Assembly (NCBI GenBank): GCA_013398295.1
Contig: VZSF01010416.1
Span: 1,904,306-1,968,305 of the forward strand
Reading direction: 5' to 3'
Length of the DNA stretch: 64,000 nucleotides
Source of the DNA: Chionis minor
Taxonomy: Eukaryota > Chordata > Aves > Charadriiformes > Chionididae
Shown here in pieces: positions 36,580 to 49,397 of the stretch. The first letter of the stretch is position 1. Every line of letters begins with the position of its first letter. The translations under genes were made by a program, and so were the position numbers. The notes under the pieces were generated by a model. It did not search any database, was not told the origin of the DNA, and saw only the letters and a program-made list of their open reading frames with translations.

Positions 36580-37170
36580 TGAACTCACTCTTTCAGAACC
36601 TATTGGGTTTACCACCTGCGTGAGATGAAAGAGGACCATAATTCTTTGTTTCAAAAAATATGAACAAGGCTGATCAATAAAATACAAGTTGCTGCACAAT
36701 TAGGATTCAGTGATCATACTATTAGATCTGAAATATTTGTAAGGAAAAGGTAGTAGCATCATGTAGCACTCTTATTACAGTCAGACTTTTAAAGAACATA
36801 GAACAAATTAAAAAAATGTCTTGAATAAAGTATTTGACAGAAAAGAGATTATGGTGCACGGGTAAATATTTAAGAAAAGATCAAGATGATAAAAACACAA
36901 TTAATTCTATCAGAGCCCACCAGATTTCAGCTGAAGAGTTTGGAAGCTAAATACAGTTTTGCTGAAGCATAAAATCACAGATAAACAGGAGTAGCCACAA
37001 ATACTGGAAAAAATATTAACATTAGTTTCTGCGCCATACCCAATCTATTGATTTTTTTTTTTAAGACAACATAAAATGGTTTGATTTTACTGGGTGGAAA
37101 CATAAATTGAATGTGAAGAGAAACTGCAGATATTGGGACTATTTACATTAAAACAAGATGAAGAGAGGTT
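36580..37170 (+). mobile_element. possible decayed CR1-type LINE fragment
   Basis: The end of this stretch, 'gaaactgcagatattgggactatttacattaaaacaagatgaagagaggttatgata', follows the [19 protein letters not shown] segment of CR1 ORF2 at the nucleotide level. The preceding A-rich sequence has the strand bias of old LINE coding DNA but no single diagnostic motif. The assignment is weak. Confidence 0.28.
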
Positions 37171-37398
37171 ATGATAAAAGTCAAAAAAGCAGCTTAACAG
37201 CCCTACTCAGTTCTTTGTGATTATGTTTGTCCTTCCGTAAGTATAAAGAAGATAAAATGAAACTGAACAGTTGCAAATTCAGTAACATTAACTTGATAAT
37301 TTTGCTTTCTCTAGTACTGGTACCTACGCAAAACTCTGTAAATGCACTGCAGTAAATAGACAATATATACAGGCTGACAGCAGTAAATATGATTTTTT

Positions 37399-37428
37399 AA
37401 ATGGTTTTGAACTGCGTTCAAACCATTT
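37399..37428. repeat. perfect 13-bp inverted repeat with one bulge
   Basis: AAATGGTTTTGAAC at 37399-37412 pairs with GTTCAAACCATTT at 37416-37428 with one bulged T and a three-base loop (TGC). The stem is too short for a typical microRNA precursor. It may be the core of a decayed transposon end or chance. Confidence 0.75.
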
Positions 37429-37429
37429 T

Positions 37430-38560
37430 GAAGGTGCAGCAACCTTCACCTAGCAGGACTGGTAGGAAAGGCCAACTGGCCACATTTATCCCATAGCTCC
37501 AGGATAACTGCACGTTCGCCTGTAGGAACTGGCACTGATTGTTGTTAGAGGCAGGATGGGACAACATAAATCCATATACGAGTCAAACCGGGCAGTTCCT
37601 ATTTATCTCCTTTTGTGTGTGTTTTTTAGAGGAGAATAAAGACAGATTAAAGAGCAATGAAAGAATCCATCCATATTGTAAGTACTAAAATTGCATGCGT
37701 GTGTCCGTACTATACATAAATGTAAGAAATACTTGGGTTTTGTTGGGAAAACATAATTATTATGAACTTAAAAACATCTAGACAGAAAGACATGAACATT
37801 ATCCTTACTTTTGCCTTCCTATCAGAGAAGAAGGATGATGATCTGTCTCCTATTAATAGCTCCAGAAAAATGGCAGCATGTTTCTGCTCACACTCTGACA
37901 GGGAAGGACTTGCTGCTTGAAAATCATCACTGTAGATAAGCGTACTCACAACTAGGAATTGCCAAACGTGCTCTGAGTAAAGCTGGGGTTAGTCTTAAAA
38001 ACCCGTCGGTCCAACTGCAAGATAGAAAGTAAGCCCTTGGAAATATCATGTAAAGATAGGCCGAAAATTATTTTATACATTTTATCAAAAATGTAGTCTG
38101 AATGTGTTAGCTGCGAACAGTGGAGGCTAATGATGGGGCTCTTCAAACACAAACAGACTCATGGTTGGGTAGCCCCTGAGAGAGTCCCTCTCTCATCTTT
38201 CACAGGACCAAACCTGAATAAAGTGCCGATTTAGTAGTAGTTTTCTATTCCCCAGCTCCATGCCTTCTGGAGAAGCATGCAAGGGGAGGGTCAAGAACCA
38301 GAGACATCACATGAAACACTGCTGTGGCTTACAAGGTTGTGCGTGCTCTTTCACAAAGACTGTGACGCAGGGGGGGACAGAGGGCCCTTGGGTCCACAGG
38401 CTGAGTGTGCTTTACACTGTGTGTCAGGCTACAGGCACAAGCTCACCCTTTTTATTCATATCTATGGCATGGCCTTGCCACGTCATACCAGCTACTGGAC
38501 TTAAAGATTCTGCATGGGGTCCAAGAGAACATGCTATGGCTGGTTAAAGTATAAAATGCT
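37430..38560. other. non-coding stretch, no feature identified
   Basis: Short open frames only. No recognised repeat, exon or RNA gene. Confidence 0.5.
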
Positions 38561-38569
38561 ATATGAGGT

Positions 38570-38690
38570 TTTAGGATTCTCCTCCCTCCTATGCCACTAA
38601 CCTATAGTGCAATGGAAAGCTTGCCAGCTAAACACTCTGTGCCTCAGTTTCCCACCTAAAAATGAGGATAGTGTAGAGCAGGGTAACTCT
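38570..38690 (+). repeat. MIR/CORE-SINE-like remnant
   Basis: The segment CTGTGCCTCAGTTTCCCACC, followed by TAAAAATGAGGATAG, is nearly the consensus 3' part of amniote MIR-type SINEs ('ctgtgcctcagtttcc.catctgtaaaatggggata'). The 80 bases before it fit the CORE region loosely. The tRNA-derived head is not evident. Confidence 0.6.
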
Positions 38691-38699
38691 CATCATTAA

Positions 38700-41600
38700 A
38701 GCCTAGAGCGTGCTTTGATATCTTAAGTAGGTAAACACAGCTGGACCGGACAGTATGATCAATCTTACATGTGGCAAGGAAGAATTTTGGCTGTTACAAG
38801 GCCCAAACATTTTCCTCCTGACATCTCTTCCGCTCAGAATGCCCCAAACACGTGCCGAGGAAATAACACTGCGATGGCAGCTGAGGGAGGGCCAGTGGGT
38901 ACTGAAGTGTGGCTTTGTCAGTTTAATAAGCTGCTGCTCTTGCAAAAATGGCTGCAGTCTCTAAACTTAACCCCTGAGAACTTCAATTATTTTATCTACC
39001 AATCTTTTGGATTACTGACACCCTCCAAGGGAAAAGCTGTTGTTTTAGATTAGCCAAAGCAGCTACAATGCTGTCTTCCTTAGAGACGGAGGGTGACTTA
39101 GCTGTCTTATCCTTGGAAAATCTATATAATCCAAAGATTAATCCAGAAGACCCTGATCTCTTTGCAGCAAAAGGCCATTCCTAACAAACTGCTTTCTCTC
39201 TAGCAAAGCTAGCTCTTCACTTTCTCTTTCAGCCTAGAGTAAAAAGAGCTGTAATTGTCCTAATAAAGCATTTTAGCATCAGGGATAGCAACTGTCATAA
39301 TATAATTTCTTGCCTCGATAAAATTTACCCAGAGAGTGAAATGGTTCCTATATTCCTCACTAAGAAAAGAGAGCTAATTGCTATCAGTTAAACGAAAGCA
39401 CTGAGGAGACTGGATGAACAGCTTTCTCTCGGATCTCCTACAGGTATCTTAGGCTACAAAATACTTGGTACTGTATGTGTGTTGATTTTAAAATCATTGT
39501 GGGATACAAAATAATGCACATCGCCTCTCTGAGCTGGTTCATTAGCCTGATTTACCTCCAAGGTTCCTGTTTCAGGCAAGTCTGCTAGTCTTGCATACAA
39601 AAGGATCAGCCACAGTACTCTGCAGCATGAGCCGAGTCTTTTGTCCTCCCAGTAAGAGGGAATACAGAAGAGTACAAAACAAAAACAAACCTTCCCTGCA
39701 AAAGTAGTCTGTCAAATTAGCTGGGCACTTCAAGTACAAAGATCTTCAAATTCTCACTTTTGCTCTATTCTAGAGACAGAGAAGAAAAACCTTGTTTAGC
39801 AACAAAACACAGTCCTTGACATACCGCTTTTAAAATAACTAATCGATCAATCTCGCTCTCCCTCTGTCCATCTTTTAAAAGAAAAGATTGGATGTAGTTT
39901 GAAAAGAAATGTCCAAGAAATGTGTGACAAAGCAGAAGCCGGATCTAAAGCAAGCAGTAAAAGTGGAAAGTGTCCCTGCTCCTCTGAAGGAGGTAGCGAG
40001 GGGGCAGAGTCCCAGAGCAGGGCGTGGGAGGTTTACAGCTTGCTCAGAGGTCCATGGGAAACGGAGCCAGGTAAGTTATCTCACCTGCTTTTACTAGTGA
40101 TTGTGGGACATTTTACAGTGTGACCTTTTGAAACGTACATAAAACACCGTAGACCGCCTCCTCTCCTGAGGGCATCTGTAGCACAAAACTGAAGGCAGCC
40201 TCACAGTTGGCAGAAACTGTGTGGGGCTTTCTGTTTACATTTATTTGTATACAGTCACTGGCTTGTTTGCTGTTTTTTCTAAATTACTGCCCTCTGCGTT
40301 TTCTTCGTTTTACATGCACTGCAGTTAAACCACTTTTTCTGATAAATATGGAAACTTGATGACTTGAAAAAATCCTTCCATGTCAATTCTGCAGTTCATA
40401 TTCATGCTGAGATTGTATCTAATTTTGAAAATCTTCACACTTGTGCCCTGCCATCATGTGTAATCTTTTATGCATGGCTACCTCCACTGCTGCTGAAGCA
40501 GTTGCTATGCGACAGATGAACCTGCTCCGTGGGGCCCTGACATTAGTAAAAGCAAATTGACCACAGGAGCACTAATCTAGCATGAAAAGCAGTTGGTGCC
40601 ATGCATTTCCTAGAGAAGGATTACCTAATCAACAAGCAAAACCTGATTTCAAACGTGAGCTGAATTACCTGGGTCTGGATTTCCCTGCTTCACACCTTTT
40701 TGCTACACCAAATCATCCTGAAGAGTGAAGTCTGTGAAGGTGCATTACTCAAGAGGAGCAGGGACTCAGCTCAGATCAGATTCTTCAGCCCTCACCCTGA
40801 CCTGCTTGCAAATTTGTCATCCGGGCTGATAGTTGCTGTAACAGTTTCTCCAAGGTTACCAAAAACTTGTAATGAAGACAAATAAAGACAAAAGATGGGC
40901 AGAGAACAGTGAATGTCACCCTCTTATCACCTCGCTGATAAACCATATGAACTTTAAGTATCAAAAAAAGGGTTAGATGTGAAAGTGGTCACCTAATCCA
41001 CATGGAAACCGGGCATAATGCCTTCCACTCAAAAAGCACCACAGCATACTGCCGCTGCATTTCTTGGAGAAAGTGATCTCAGGGGAATTATACTTTGCCA
41101 GCCGGATCACTACTAACATCATTATTAGTGATTTAACCCTGCAAGTACTGGGCAATTTTCTTTGAATCCATCACCAAACATATGATTATATTAGAGAACA
41201 TGAGTCCTGACTCACATGAAGGTTCAGCTGACCTCTATCCTGGATGTTTCTGAGGAGGATAAGGCCGATTATCTATAATATACTGTTTTCTCCTAGAGGT
41301 AGAAAGGCTTTTTAACCCTTATCTTGTCACCAGTGAACAGAGTTGCTCGAAAAAGTAACTTCAAAAGCCACTTTTGAAATGGCAAGCATTTTATGATGTG
41401 AAGCATTTTCAGGAGAATTACAGGTGCTCCAGTGTTGGAGGATTCAAATTTGCCCAGTCTAGGGTGTCTGCAACTTCACTACATCCCAGTGAGATTTGAT
41501 TTATTGCATAAAAGGCAGATTTCCCCTGTCCCCGTTTTCTATTGCGGCGCACCAGGAAGAAAACTAACAATCCAGCGTGCGATGCTACAGGTCAGAAAAA

Positions 41601-43030
41601 TTTGCACCCAGATGTTACAGAAACAGCATCTCAGGTCTAAGACTCCAGAGGTTAACAGCCAAGGTTAAAGCCATGTCTTGGCCGCACTTTGACTACAGCC
41701 TGGTTTGTGCCAAGTGCTCAACATGCTTAGCTCTCGATAAGGTGGCTCAAATTTCTCAGGAGATATCTGGAACGGGACAGGATGAGAATTTGATGACATC
41801 TTCATGGGGATAATACTGTAAACTGATGCATCATAAAGCTTATGAAAGGATCTCAGGAACACTTCTTCTCAGGAAGAAGTTGCTTCTTACGAAACCTTAA
41901 TCTCTTCCTTAACTCTTTGTCTCAGCTTCTGAACATAATAGCAACCACAGCAGAACTTGCTGTCTTTAAAATAATAATTTCATTTAGCTGACCAAATGAG
42001 TTTTATTTCTAGTGCTGCTGTTGCTTTTGACCAAACTCTTGTTAAGGTATACAGTACAAGGATTACTGGCTATTCACTGAGTGACATGAAGTGACTTTGT
42101 GGTACAACTTCCATTAACCTTAATAGGATCCACGCAGCTAAATCCCCACCCTGAATATTTAACCTCCCCTGTCTTAGTCTCTTCTAGTCCGTGTATATTG
42201 CATTGAAGAGCAAAATAAACAAATGCATATACACTGCCTTTGGCATAGTGCTTAGGCGTACACAGCATATATTCAGCAGACCTTCAGATGGGTCCTGCCC
42301 CCCAGCTTGATCCCTGCCCCCTGCACATCAGCACAACAGTGGCTCACCTTGTCAGCTTTGCCCTACACATGCACACAAAGTTCTTCATATCAGCTCAGCT
42401 TCAGTTCTTTGCAATGTTATACTAACAGACTTTTGTGCAGGATTACCTACTGCCACAGATAAAGCGCTATCATGTTCTGTACTTGTAGAACTTTTATTCA
42501 GACCCATCACGAGTGAATCAAGATCAGACATAGAACCAGTGAGAACTTGGGAGGCAGGAGTTCAGTTCATACTCATACAGGAGATACTTAGTTCACACTG
42601 AACCAGTGCTGTAGTGTGGGTCTCAGAGCATCGGCAGACATCAGCCACTGCCAACATTACACATTGGATAAGTTCAAAGAAGCTCTTAGAATTTCACACT
42701 ATACTCTTTTGCCATATATATTGACTGTGTGAAGCAACCTTTGTACCACAGAACTACAATCTGGTGATTGGAACTTGGTCTATAAAACATACTGTAGTTT
42801 TAGGCAAATCCTTACTTTCAATGACCAGGCTTCACAGCAGTCACCATGTGCTGTAAATTGGTTGCCACCCCAGAGTTCTCACTCAGAAGTAGCTGCACAA
42901 CTGTAGCTGTACAGGAGGCTGTAGCTGTCTCCTACGTGCATAAACACCCATTTAAAAGGCACAGATGTGTGGGGCCATTATTTACCCTCTCAAGCACCAG
43001 TTGGTGTAAACGAGCCACTGTCTTCAACTG
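38700..43030. other. non-coding stretch with one exon-like segment
   Basis: Apart from the candidate first exon at 39909-40070, I see no gene, RNA or repeat family. Open frames are short and mostly overlap on both strands. Confidence 0.45.
39909..40070 (+). other. candidate first coding exon, unidentified protein
   Basis: An ATG with a purine at -3 opens a 54-codon frame beginning MSKKCVTKQKPDLKQAVKVE and ending GKRSQ at a consensus donor CAG|GTAAGT (40071-40076), leaving phase 0. The residues are basic and not repetitive. A second frame over the same bases is also open, which weakens the case for coding. Upstream is a pyrimidine-rich run (CTCTCCCTCTGTCCATC) that could equally be an acceptor tract for an internal exon starting near 39890. 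The protein is not recognised. Confidence 0.25.
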
Positions 43031-43039
43031 GCCTCTCAT

Positions 43040-43185
43040 AACTGGAACACAAGAAACCTGGATTCTTCTTTCAGCTATGTCCCCTATTTGCTCTGCAACC
43101 ACAGCTGTGTCATTTCACTTCCCCCTGACTGCTGGCTAAAATATTTCTCTTATCTACAAGACGGTGATATTCTTTCCAGGCTGCA
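43040..43185 (+). repeat. MIR/CORE-SINE-like remnant
   Basis: 'AGAAACCTGGATTCTTC', then 'cagctatgtcccctatttgctctgc', 'agctgtgtcatttcacttcc' and 'ttatctacaagacggtgatat' follow the order of the MIR consensus ('aacctgggttc..cagctctgtcactgacttgctgtgtgacc..cacttaacc..catctgtaaaatgg'). It is strongly diverged. Confidence 0.45.
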
Positions 43186-44904
43186 TTTAGATATAATTAA
43201 AAATATGTTAAAAAAAGCTAGGTGTTGTTTGTGTTTAGTTGAAAACAACAAATGGATAAGTTAGACCCTACTATTCAGCCGAGGAGACCCTGTGAATTCT
43301 TGGTCACAAGGAATTTACTGATCATTCTGGCACTCACTGGGGACCTGGATTTACCCAGCAGATGTGACATTTTTTGTACAGGTCTCACCTCCAAGTGGAC
43401 TATTTTATCCAGCAAAGGTCCAAATGCAGGGTACGAAACTGGATGGTCAATGGATCCATGCAGCTTCAGTTCCTGGCTACTGCATCCTTTAAATTGTTGA
43501 TGAAGGCAGAGGACATCCAGTAAGAACCAGATTCAACACTCTTAATGTAAAGCCACTACAAAACTGCTCCTCTGCCAGTTAGAGCTCCTATTGTTCTCAT
43601 GACCAGTTTAAGTACCTGTTCTTGTCCAAGGTTTAACTACTTCTCTCTCTGCCTTCTTCATCCGCCCTTCCCACAGCATGTGTGCACACAACTCAGTATA
43701 TATCCTTATAAAGAGAGAAATTATATCCATTCAGTCTTGACCTGAGTAGGTTCGGCAAGCTTTTAGGATGTCCTACAGTCCAAGGAGAAGAGCAGTGCAA
43801 GTTGGCCTCCATGGGAGCCAGCTCCAGTTCTAGAAAGCCATAAAGGTGCTTCAGCACAGCATTTCACCTAAGCAAAGACATGCTGCTGCATTGCAGTGTA
43901 CTTCAGTCGAGGTCCAGGACTACACTAATGCTGCTATTCCCACATTTGAGTGCACCATCTGGACGTACAAGCTTGGGCAGGTGCTAGCTCAAGGCTTTCT
44001 TTGCTGTACTTCAATACACAGAATAGATACGTCCCCACTTGTCAGGCAGGCTCTCCAGTTCCCCCTTGTCACCCTACTGTCCTTTCCAGCACCTGTTTCA
44101 GCTTGACTTTGTTTTCCTTGAAGGCAAATAATGACAATTATAGAGATGAGATTGTTCGAAACTCATCAGGGTTTTGTTCAATGGTCTTAATACTTCCCTC
44201 TTTCTCCTGGAAATACCTTTCTTAATGGATCCTGCGAACACATATGGGCCTTCTGCCCATTCATGTTAATTTAATCTCTCCTATTGTTCATCAGAGCTTT
44301 TTTCCTGCCCTAACAGCCACTTCCTTTTTTGAAGCAGTGACACAAATTATCATTAAGCAGGGCAATGCTCGAACCCTCAAGGGCTACAATTAGGTTTCGG
44401 GGTTCTGTGTGGGAGGACTGCACCAGAATGCTATAATCCTTTCTTTATTCTTTAATGATCATTACACTCTCAATGTATTAATAAAGCTCATTTCCTATCC
44501 TTCTGGACATGCAAGACAAAAGTAATTAAAACAAAAATTAAGAAGCTCTTGTTCTATGTAATAACAACAAGGGTCCAAATTCAGCTTTCAGCAAAGCTCC
44601 GACAGCTTGATTCTGTGCCCAAGAAAGTCACTGGAAAATATCTCACTGACTCGAGCAGGGCAAGGTCAGGCTCACTATGAAGTAGCTGAGAGTTTCATAG
44701 TTACATCCATAGGCAAATCTTCCCCTCTAACTATCACTGGGAAAAGAGCAACTTTCCCCTACTCCAGAGATTAGCACCGTCACCGTTTGTGAATTATTCC
44801 ACCTGGACTCTGAATACTTGTGTGTCACCTGGTCCCTGCTCTGATCTCAGTGTAAGATGGGAATGAAAATTTTCAAAAGGTATCCCATGTTTTACACATT
44901 TTCC

Positions 44905-44921
44905 TTTTTTTTTTTTTTTTT
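44905..44921. repeat. T17 homopolymer
   Basis: An uninterrupted run of 17 T after CC. No recognisable retroposed sequence lies beside it. Confidence 0.85.
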
Positions 44922-45653
44922 GGCAATGAAAACAAGACCAGATATGCTATGTGTGTTTTACAGTAAAATATTTCCTATTTCAGCATTTTTTACTTTCTCT
45001 CTCATTTACCTTCTCTTTCATATTTTAGTGTCTCTAAGAGTTAAGTTTCTATCCCTTACTACGTGGTCCACCAAGGACTGGGAGCAGGGCTGGGAACAGA
45101 AATGCATGAACTTCAAACTCAGAGCTGGGAGGAGGATATAAAAAATCTGAAGCCCGAACTTATATGTTTCATGTGATGAAAACTAATTATAAAATCAGAA
45201 TGCATTACCATAATTGTTTATATCTGTGTTTTAAGGAATTTGCTGTCTTCTGAATCTAATAAACGAAGGAACTGAAGCTTGACTGCTACAACAGTTTTTA
45301 ATCTGTTTGGAAATTAGTCCAAACAATGAAGAAATGCTCTCCAGTATTACAAGAAAATGTTACAGTATGGAAAGAAAATGGAAGGGAAAGAGAAACCTTT
45401 AGAAAAAAAAAAAGAAACAAAGAAACAAACAAAACTGCTTAATTATTAACTGGGGATAATTAGGGGCAGGAAGTGCCTGGCTCGCCTGCGGTGCAGGATG
45501 GGAAACAAGGGTATATGAAGCATTGCCCTTGGCTCTCCGACCTCACACATCCCTGGCAGATGCCATACATCGCTCCCCAAGGAGGCTGGGAGCCAGGGGC
45601 CCTCGTGCACTGGCTGGGAGGGGTGGGCAGGTTACAGACAGGGTATTATGATC

Positions 45654-45839
45654 CTACCCCTGACAAAATGAGGGCCCTGTCATACACGTGAGCTCCATAT
45701 TCTCCCTGAGGTTCAGCAGCAAATGAATACGGTACACTCTTGGTGAGCTAAATGTGAAATTTCTGTCAAATATCACCATCCCTGTGGTTTTATCCCTCTC
45801 AGCAAGGTAGTCTTCAAGCATCTGCTCATATCTCTGCAG
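45654..45839 (-). other. candidate terminal coding exon, unidentified protein
   Basis: On the minus strand a good acceptor (CCTTAAAATTAATCTGCCTCAG) precedes 45839. The frame then runs 61 codons to TAG at 45654: it begins LQRYEQMLEDYLAERDKTTG (amphipathic, acidic/basic) and goes on to a MVIFDRNFTF segment and a leucine-rich HLLLNLREN helix. A donor-like GTGTAT near 45690 could end it earlier. No polyadenylation signal is seen close by. Entry phase 0 matches the exit phase of the 48.2 kb candidate on the same strand. I do not recognise the family. Confidence 0.27.
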
Positions 45840-48207
45840 CTGAGGCAGATTAATTTTAAGGATGAAACACCAGATAGAGAATAAATACCTAAGAGCAGTC
45901 AAAGCAGACAGAGGTTTATTATAACTATGTTTAGTATTAGCACAGCCCCTTCATCCCATTCTTGGCCATGAAAGAGAAATCAGTCTTTTTCCCGTACATC
46001 TCATTTCTACAGCTGTTCACCTCATCACATCGTGCATATAATTGTTAGAAATGCCTAAGATTAAAAAAATTTTTGGCAGAGATTGCAAAGTAGGCAGTTT
46101 TCTGTCAGATGAGGAGGACTGTGTAGGAGGTTAATATTATCAGGCACACCCAAGGAGAGCAGTAATGGCACAAAGGCCAATAAAGGTCCTAAAATCAACA
46201 GCACTTTTGAAATTCATCTCAACCCAGCTTTTCACATAGTCAGGAAGCCTTCTTTTGCTTCCTGGTGAGAACGTGTTTGTATCACCTGAGCTCAGCTAAT
46301 TTCTGCAGTTCGGGTTCAGCAAAGTCTTCAAGATCTGAATGAGCAAAGAGAGTAAATAAATTCTTTTATCCTATTCAGAACCTTCCAGGTGCACACACGA
46401 ATGCAGCAGTGGGGAGGAGCAGACCAGCTATTAGCGTTGTTACCTGTCTTACACCTGTACTGTACATCAAAAGACAACTTTGGTTCCAATCTTTCAAAGC
46501 ACCAAAGTATGCATGGCTTTCAGCCCGAGTAAGCCTGCTAATTTCATGGTACATCTCATCTGCCTAAAGCTGAGTGTCACTGATCCCATGCACGGATGCT
46601 ATGGCTCTCAGTCCAGTATTTAGCACCGACTTAATTTTGTGCAGAATGGTAAACTAACAATGAACTGTAATATTGCAGGAACTCAGAAGTGCTCCAGAAA
46701 CACTCTGAACAGGAGCTGTGTCTCTGACTCAGAAAGAAATCCTCTGACATTTTGTCTGTAGAAGCCAGCTAAAAATATCCTTTTAATCATGATTTGGCCA
46801 AAATAATCTTTTGCAAGGGTGAAACAGTAAGTGTCCAAACCTTGCAGTAGAATGAATATGCAAAGAAGTCCCATCATTTTGCCCCGCTGAGGAAGCAGTG
46901 GTTGCTGAAAGCAGAGAGCAGCTATTTATCCGCAAGGCGAGGTACATTAGTGTGAATTTCTCACACTTCTCAGCCAATGTAAAGTTCTCTCCCCCTTTTC
47001 TTTTTGAGGATGAAAGTGGCATTTTTGGCTTGCTGCAAAAAAAATGAAGCTTGCTAGAGGACATTCTGTTTCTAATCCAGCTTGCGTGCATCTCCCACAT
47101 GTTCCTGAAATTTCTGCAGCAATAGGTGTTTGTTGTACTGCTGTATGGAATATCAAATAGTTTTATAATAGCGTCTCCTCTGATGTTTCATTACTTTAAA
47201 AAACAAAGTTGTGTTAGAAGTGTTTGCTTTCTTTCCTTTTTGTTTCAAGATTTGAAAAGGCAGCTGCTAGAGATTGATTTTGGTTTTTTAAAATACTCCA
47301 CTCCTAAATAATACAGCATCATGTGCCTCTCAGATGGAGATCACGCTTTGACTGTATGCTTAAGTGAGCTGCTTTCCTTGGGAAAATATCACAGCTGGGA
47401 TGTCACCTGCTTCTAGACTTTAATTTCATTTCTGAAAGAGAGCAGTCCACCATAGCTTGTTAGCCCTTTAGGCAGGAATTACGTGTTACTGACTCAGGCC
47501 AAGCAGAATGTTAGCCCTCAATAATAATAATGAGTTGTGAAAGGAGTTCATAACTGGATGTATGAGGTAAAGAATATTTGAAGAGCAAAGGTCGACAATA
47601 TTCTTAGGGATAATGGCATTATTTCAGGGGAATCTCTCTAAGCAGCATGTACGAGAGGAATTTGTCGCCTATGGACCACACTGCCAGCTTTCTTGCTGCC
47701 AGCACATACTTCATTTTTCCCAGCCATTATCCGAACAAGCATTTCTTCTTCAAACCCTCTGGAACCATTGACTTTTTAAAACCACAGCCTCCCAGGAGGA
47801 GTTTAGCACACCAAATAAAATAAAGTAATTAAATATAATAAAATAAACTATGAGGATAACAAGGCCAGAGATTGATTTGTAACACTTAATGCAAACCTTG
47901 CTATTTAAAAAGTGCTACAGATTTCGTTGTACATTCTTCCTGCTAGGAGAAGTACATTATAAGTAATCACAACCTTGCTGCCTCAGAGAACACAATTTCA
48001 GCTGCTTCCTGCTTGATCTAGTGAACATCCGAATCACAGTGGAAAAAATTTCAATCAGAAATGTATCAGTTTTTCTAAATTTCTTCCAGGTGCCCTGCAT
48101 AGCTGCTTGCACAGTTTATTCTGCCTGCTGTAACAAACTGTTTGCTGTTGCTACAACAGGAAGCACTTGTGTGAGGAAGGGAACACCTCATTCATGGCAA
48201 GATATAC

Positions 48208-48266
48208 CTTTTTGACCTCTTTCATCGTCTCAATTTTTGTATTCTCCTCATCAAAATATTTGTACG
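48208..48266 (-). other. candidate 59-base internal exon
   Basis: On the minus strand the acceptor AGTTTTTGCCTGATGATTTCAG precedes 48266 and the donor AAG|GTATAT follows 48208. The frame gives YKYFDEENTKIETMKEVKK, charged and helix-like, exiting at phase 0. This phase would join directly to the 45839 candidate. The short length makes a chance match likely enough to keep confidence low. Confidence 0.2.
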
Positions 48267-49282
48267 CTGAAATCATCAGGCAAAAACTCAAGATTTTTGC
48301 ATTTGAATCATATTTATACATCATCTTTCTTTCCTCTCCCCCATTTTCTTTTGTACATCTTCTTGAGCCTGTAAATGCCCAGAAAAAGCCGTAGAGTATA
48401 TCCTTTTGGGTCCCAATTAAGATTCTGAACTGCTGTTCTCTGTATGATAACAACCTGAAGTGCTGACAACACGCTACCTGTCAACAGGCAAATGAAGGCC
48501 AACCATCTGTTCCACTATAAATTGTCTCCATTACTCTCAACTTGAAAATCCGCTTTAAAGACTCTCCAATTATCTAGTAACCCGAGCCAAATGATGCAAT
48601 GTTATTTTAACTGGAATCGTCATTGTGTACAAGAAAAATAAACATAAAAAGCTCTGAACAAAGAAAGATGTTTTTGAAAAGCTGTTTTATATGTGATATT
48701 GTGTGTACGGCTCTGATGTGCGTGCTGGAGCTGCTCAGAAGCGCAGAAGCAAAGAGTATCAGATTACTGCTGGTGGAAAACCTGAATTTCAATTGACAGA
48801 GAAGGCTGTATGCTCCTGCTCAGGAGCCTTTTGTCTCAAAACACTGTCATTACAAACCTCCTGCAAATAACTAGAGCTCTCCCCGATGCGCAGTACCCAG
48901 CATGGCCTGGCACCTGACGCTTCCCCAAAGGCACCACCTGCCCCTGGGGACTGCAGGCTCCCTTGTGCAGCTCCGTGCGGAAGCGCACCTGCGTAGCACG
49001 GATTCAGGAGTAAGGTCATTAACAACAAACAGTACAACAAGTTCAGAGGTGAGGTACCAAAGCAAAAGGCCTCAAATGAGTTTGATTTCGGCACGCGTTT
49101 AGTTTAGTTGAGCTTGCATTTTGTTTCAGGATTTTTGTGCCCAGAAGTAGAGAAAAGCAAAGCCAGGCACTAAAGGAAGGGTTCAGCTCTTGTCTAAGTC
49201 TCTGGTTTCCTGTCCCTAGGACATTTCCTATTCCTTAGACTGTCTTCAAGCCTTTGTGTTGCTTGATGGCTTTTCAAGATGG

Positions 49283-49397
49283 GTAGACGTGGTGCTGAGG
49301 GACATGGTTTAGGGGTGGGTTTGGCATAGGTTTGTGGTTGGACTCAATGACCTTGAAGGTCTCTGCCAAGCCAAGTGATTCTATGATGCTATGATTC
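49283..49397 (+). mobile_element. CR1 retrotransposon extreme 3' end
   Basis: About 115 bases of the CR1 3' end on the plus strand: GTAGACGTGGTGCTGAGGGA, the 'gggtttggcataggtttgtggttggactcaatgacc' block (the untranslated region after ORF2), 'ttgaaggtctctgccaagcca', then the terminal octamer-type tail ATTCTATGATGCTATGATTC. It is very short and heavily 5'-truncated, as is typical for CR1 in birds, and is oriented opposite to the 31 kb and 58 kb copies. Open frames across it are not genes. Confidence 0.93.

Larger units (their letters stand above)
43190..49275. other. non-coding stretch with two exon-like segments
   Basis: Contains a T17 run (44905-44921), an AT-rich conserved-element-like block near 44.24-44.56 kb, and minus-strand exon candidates at 45.65-45.84 and 48.21-48.27 kb listed separately. 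No other feature is supported. Confidence 0.45.

Noticed and set aside
48789..49094. 101-codon minus-strand frame with a hydrophobic N-terminal segment resembling a signal peptide
   Set aside because: The hydrophobic run is offset from the start, no family resemblance is seen, and overlapping frames on both strands are equally open.
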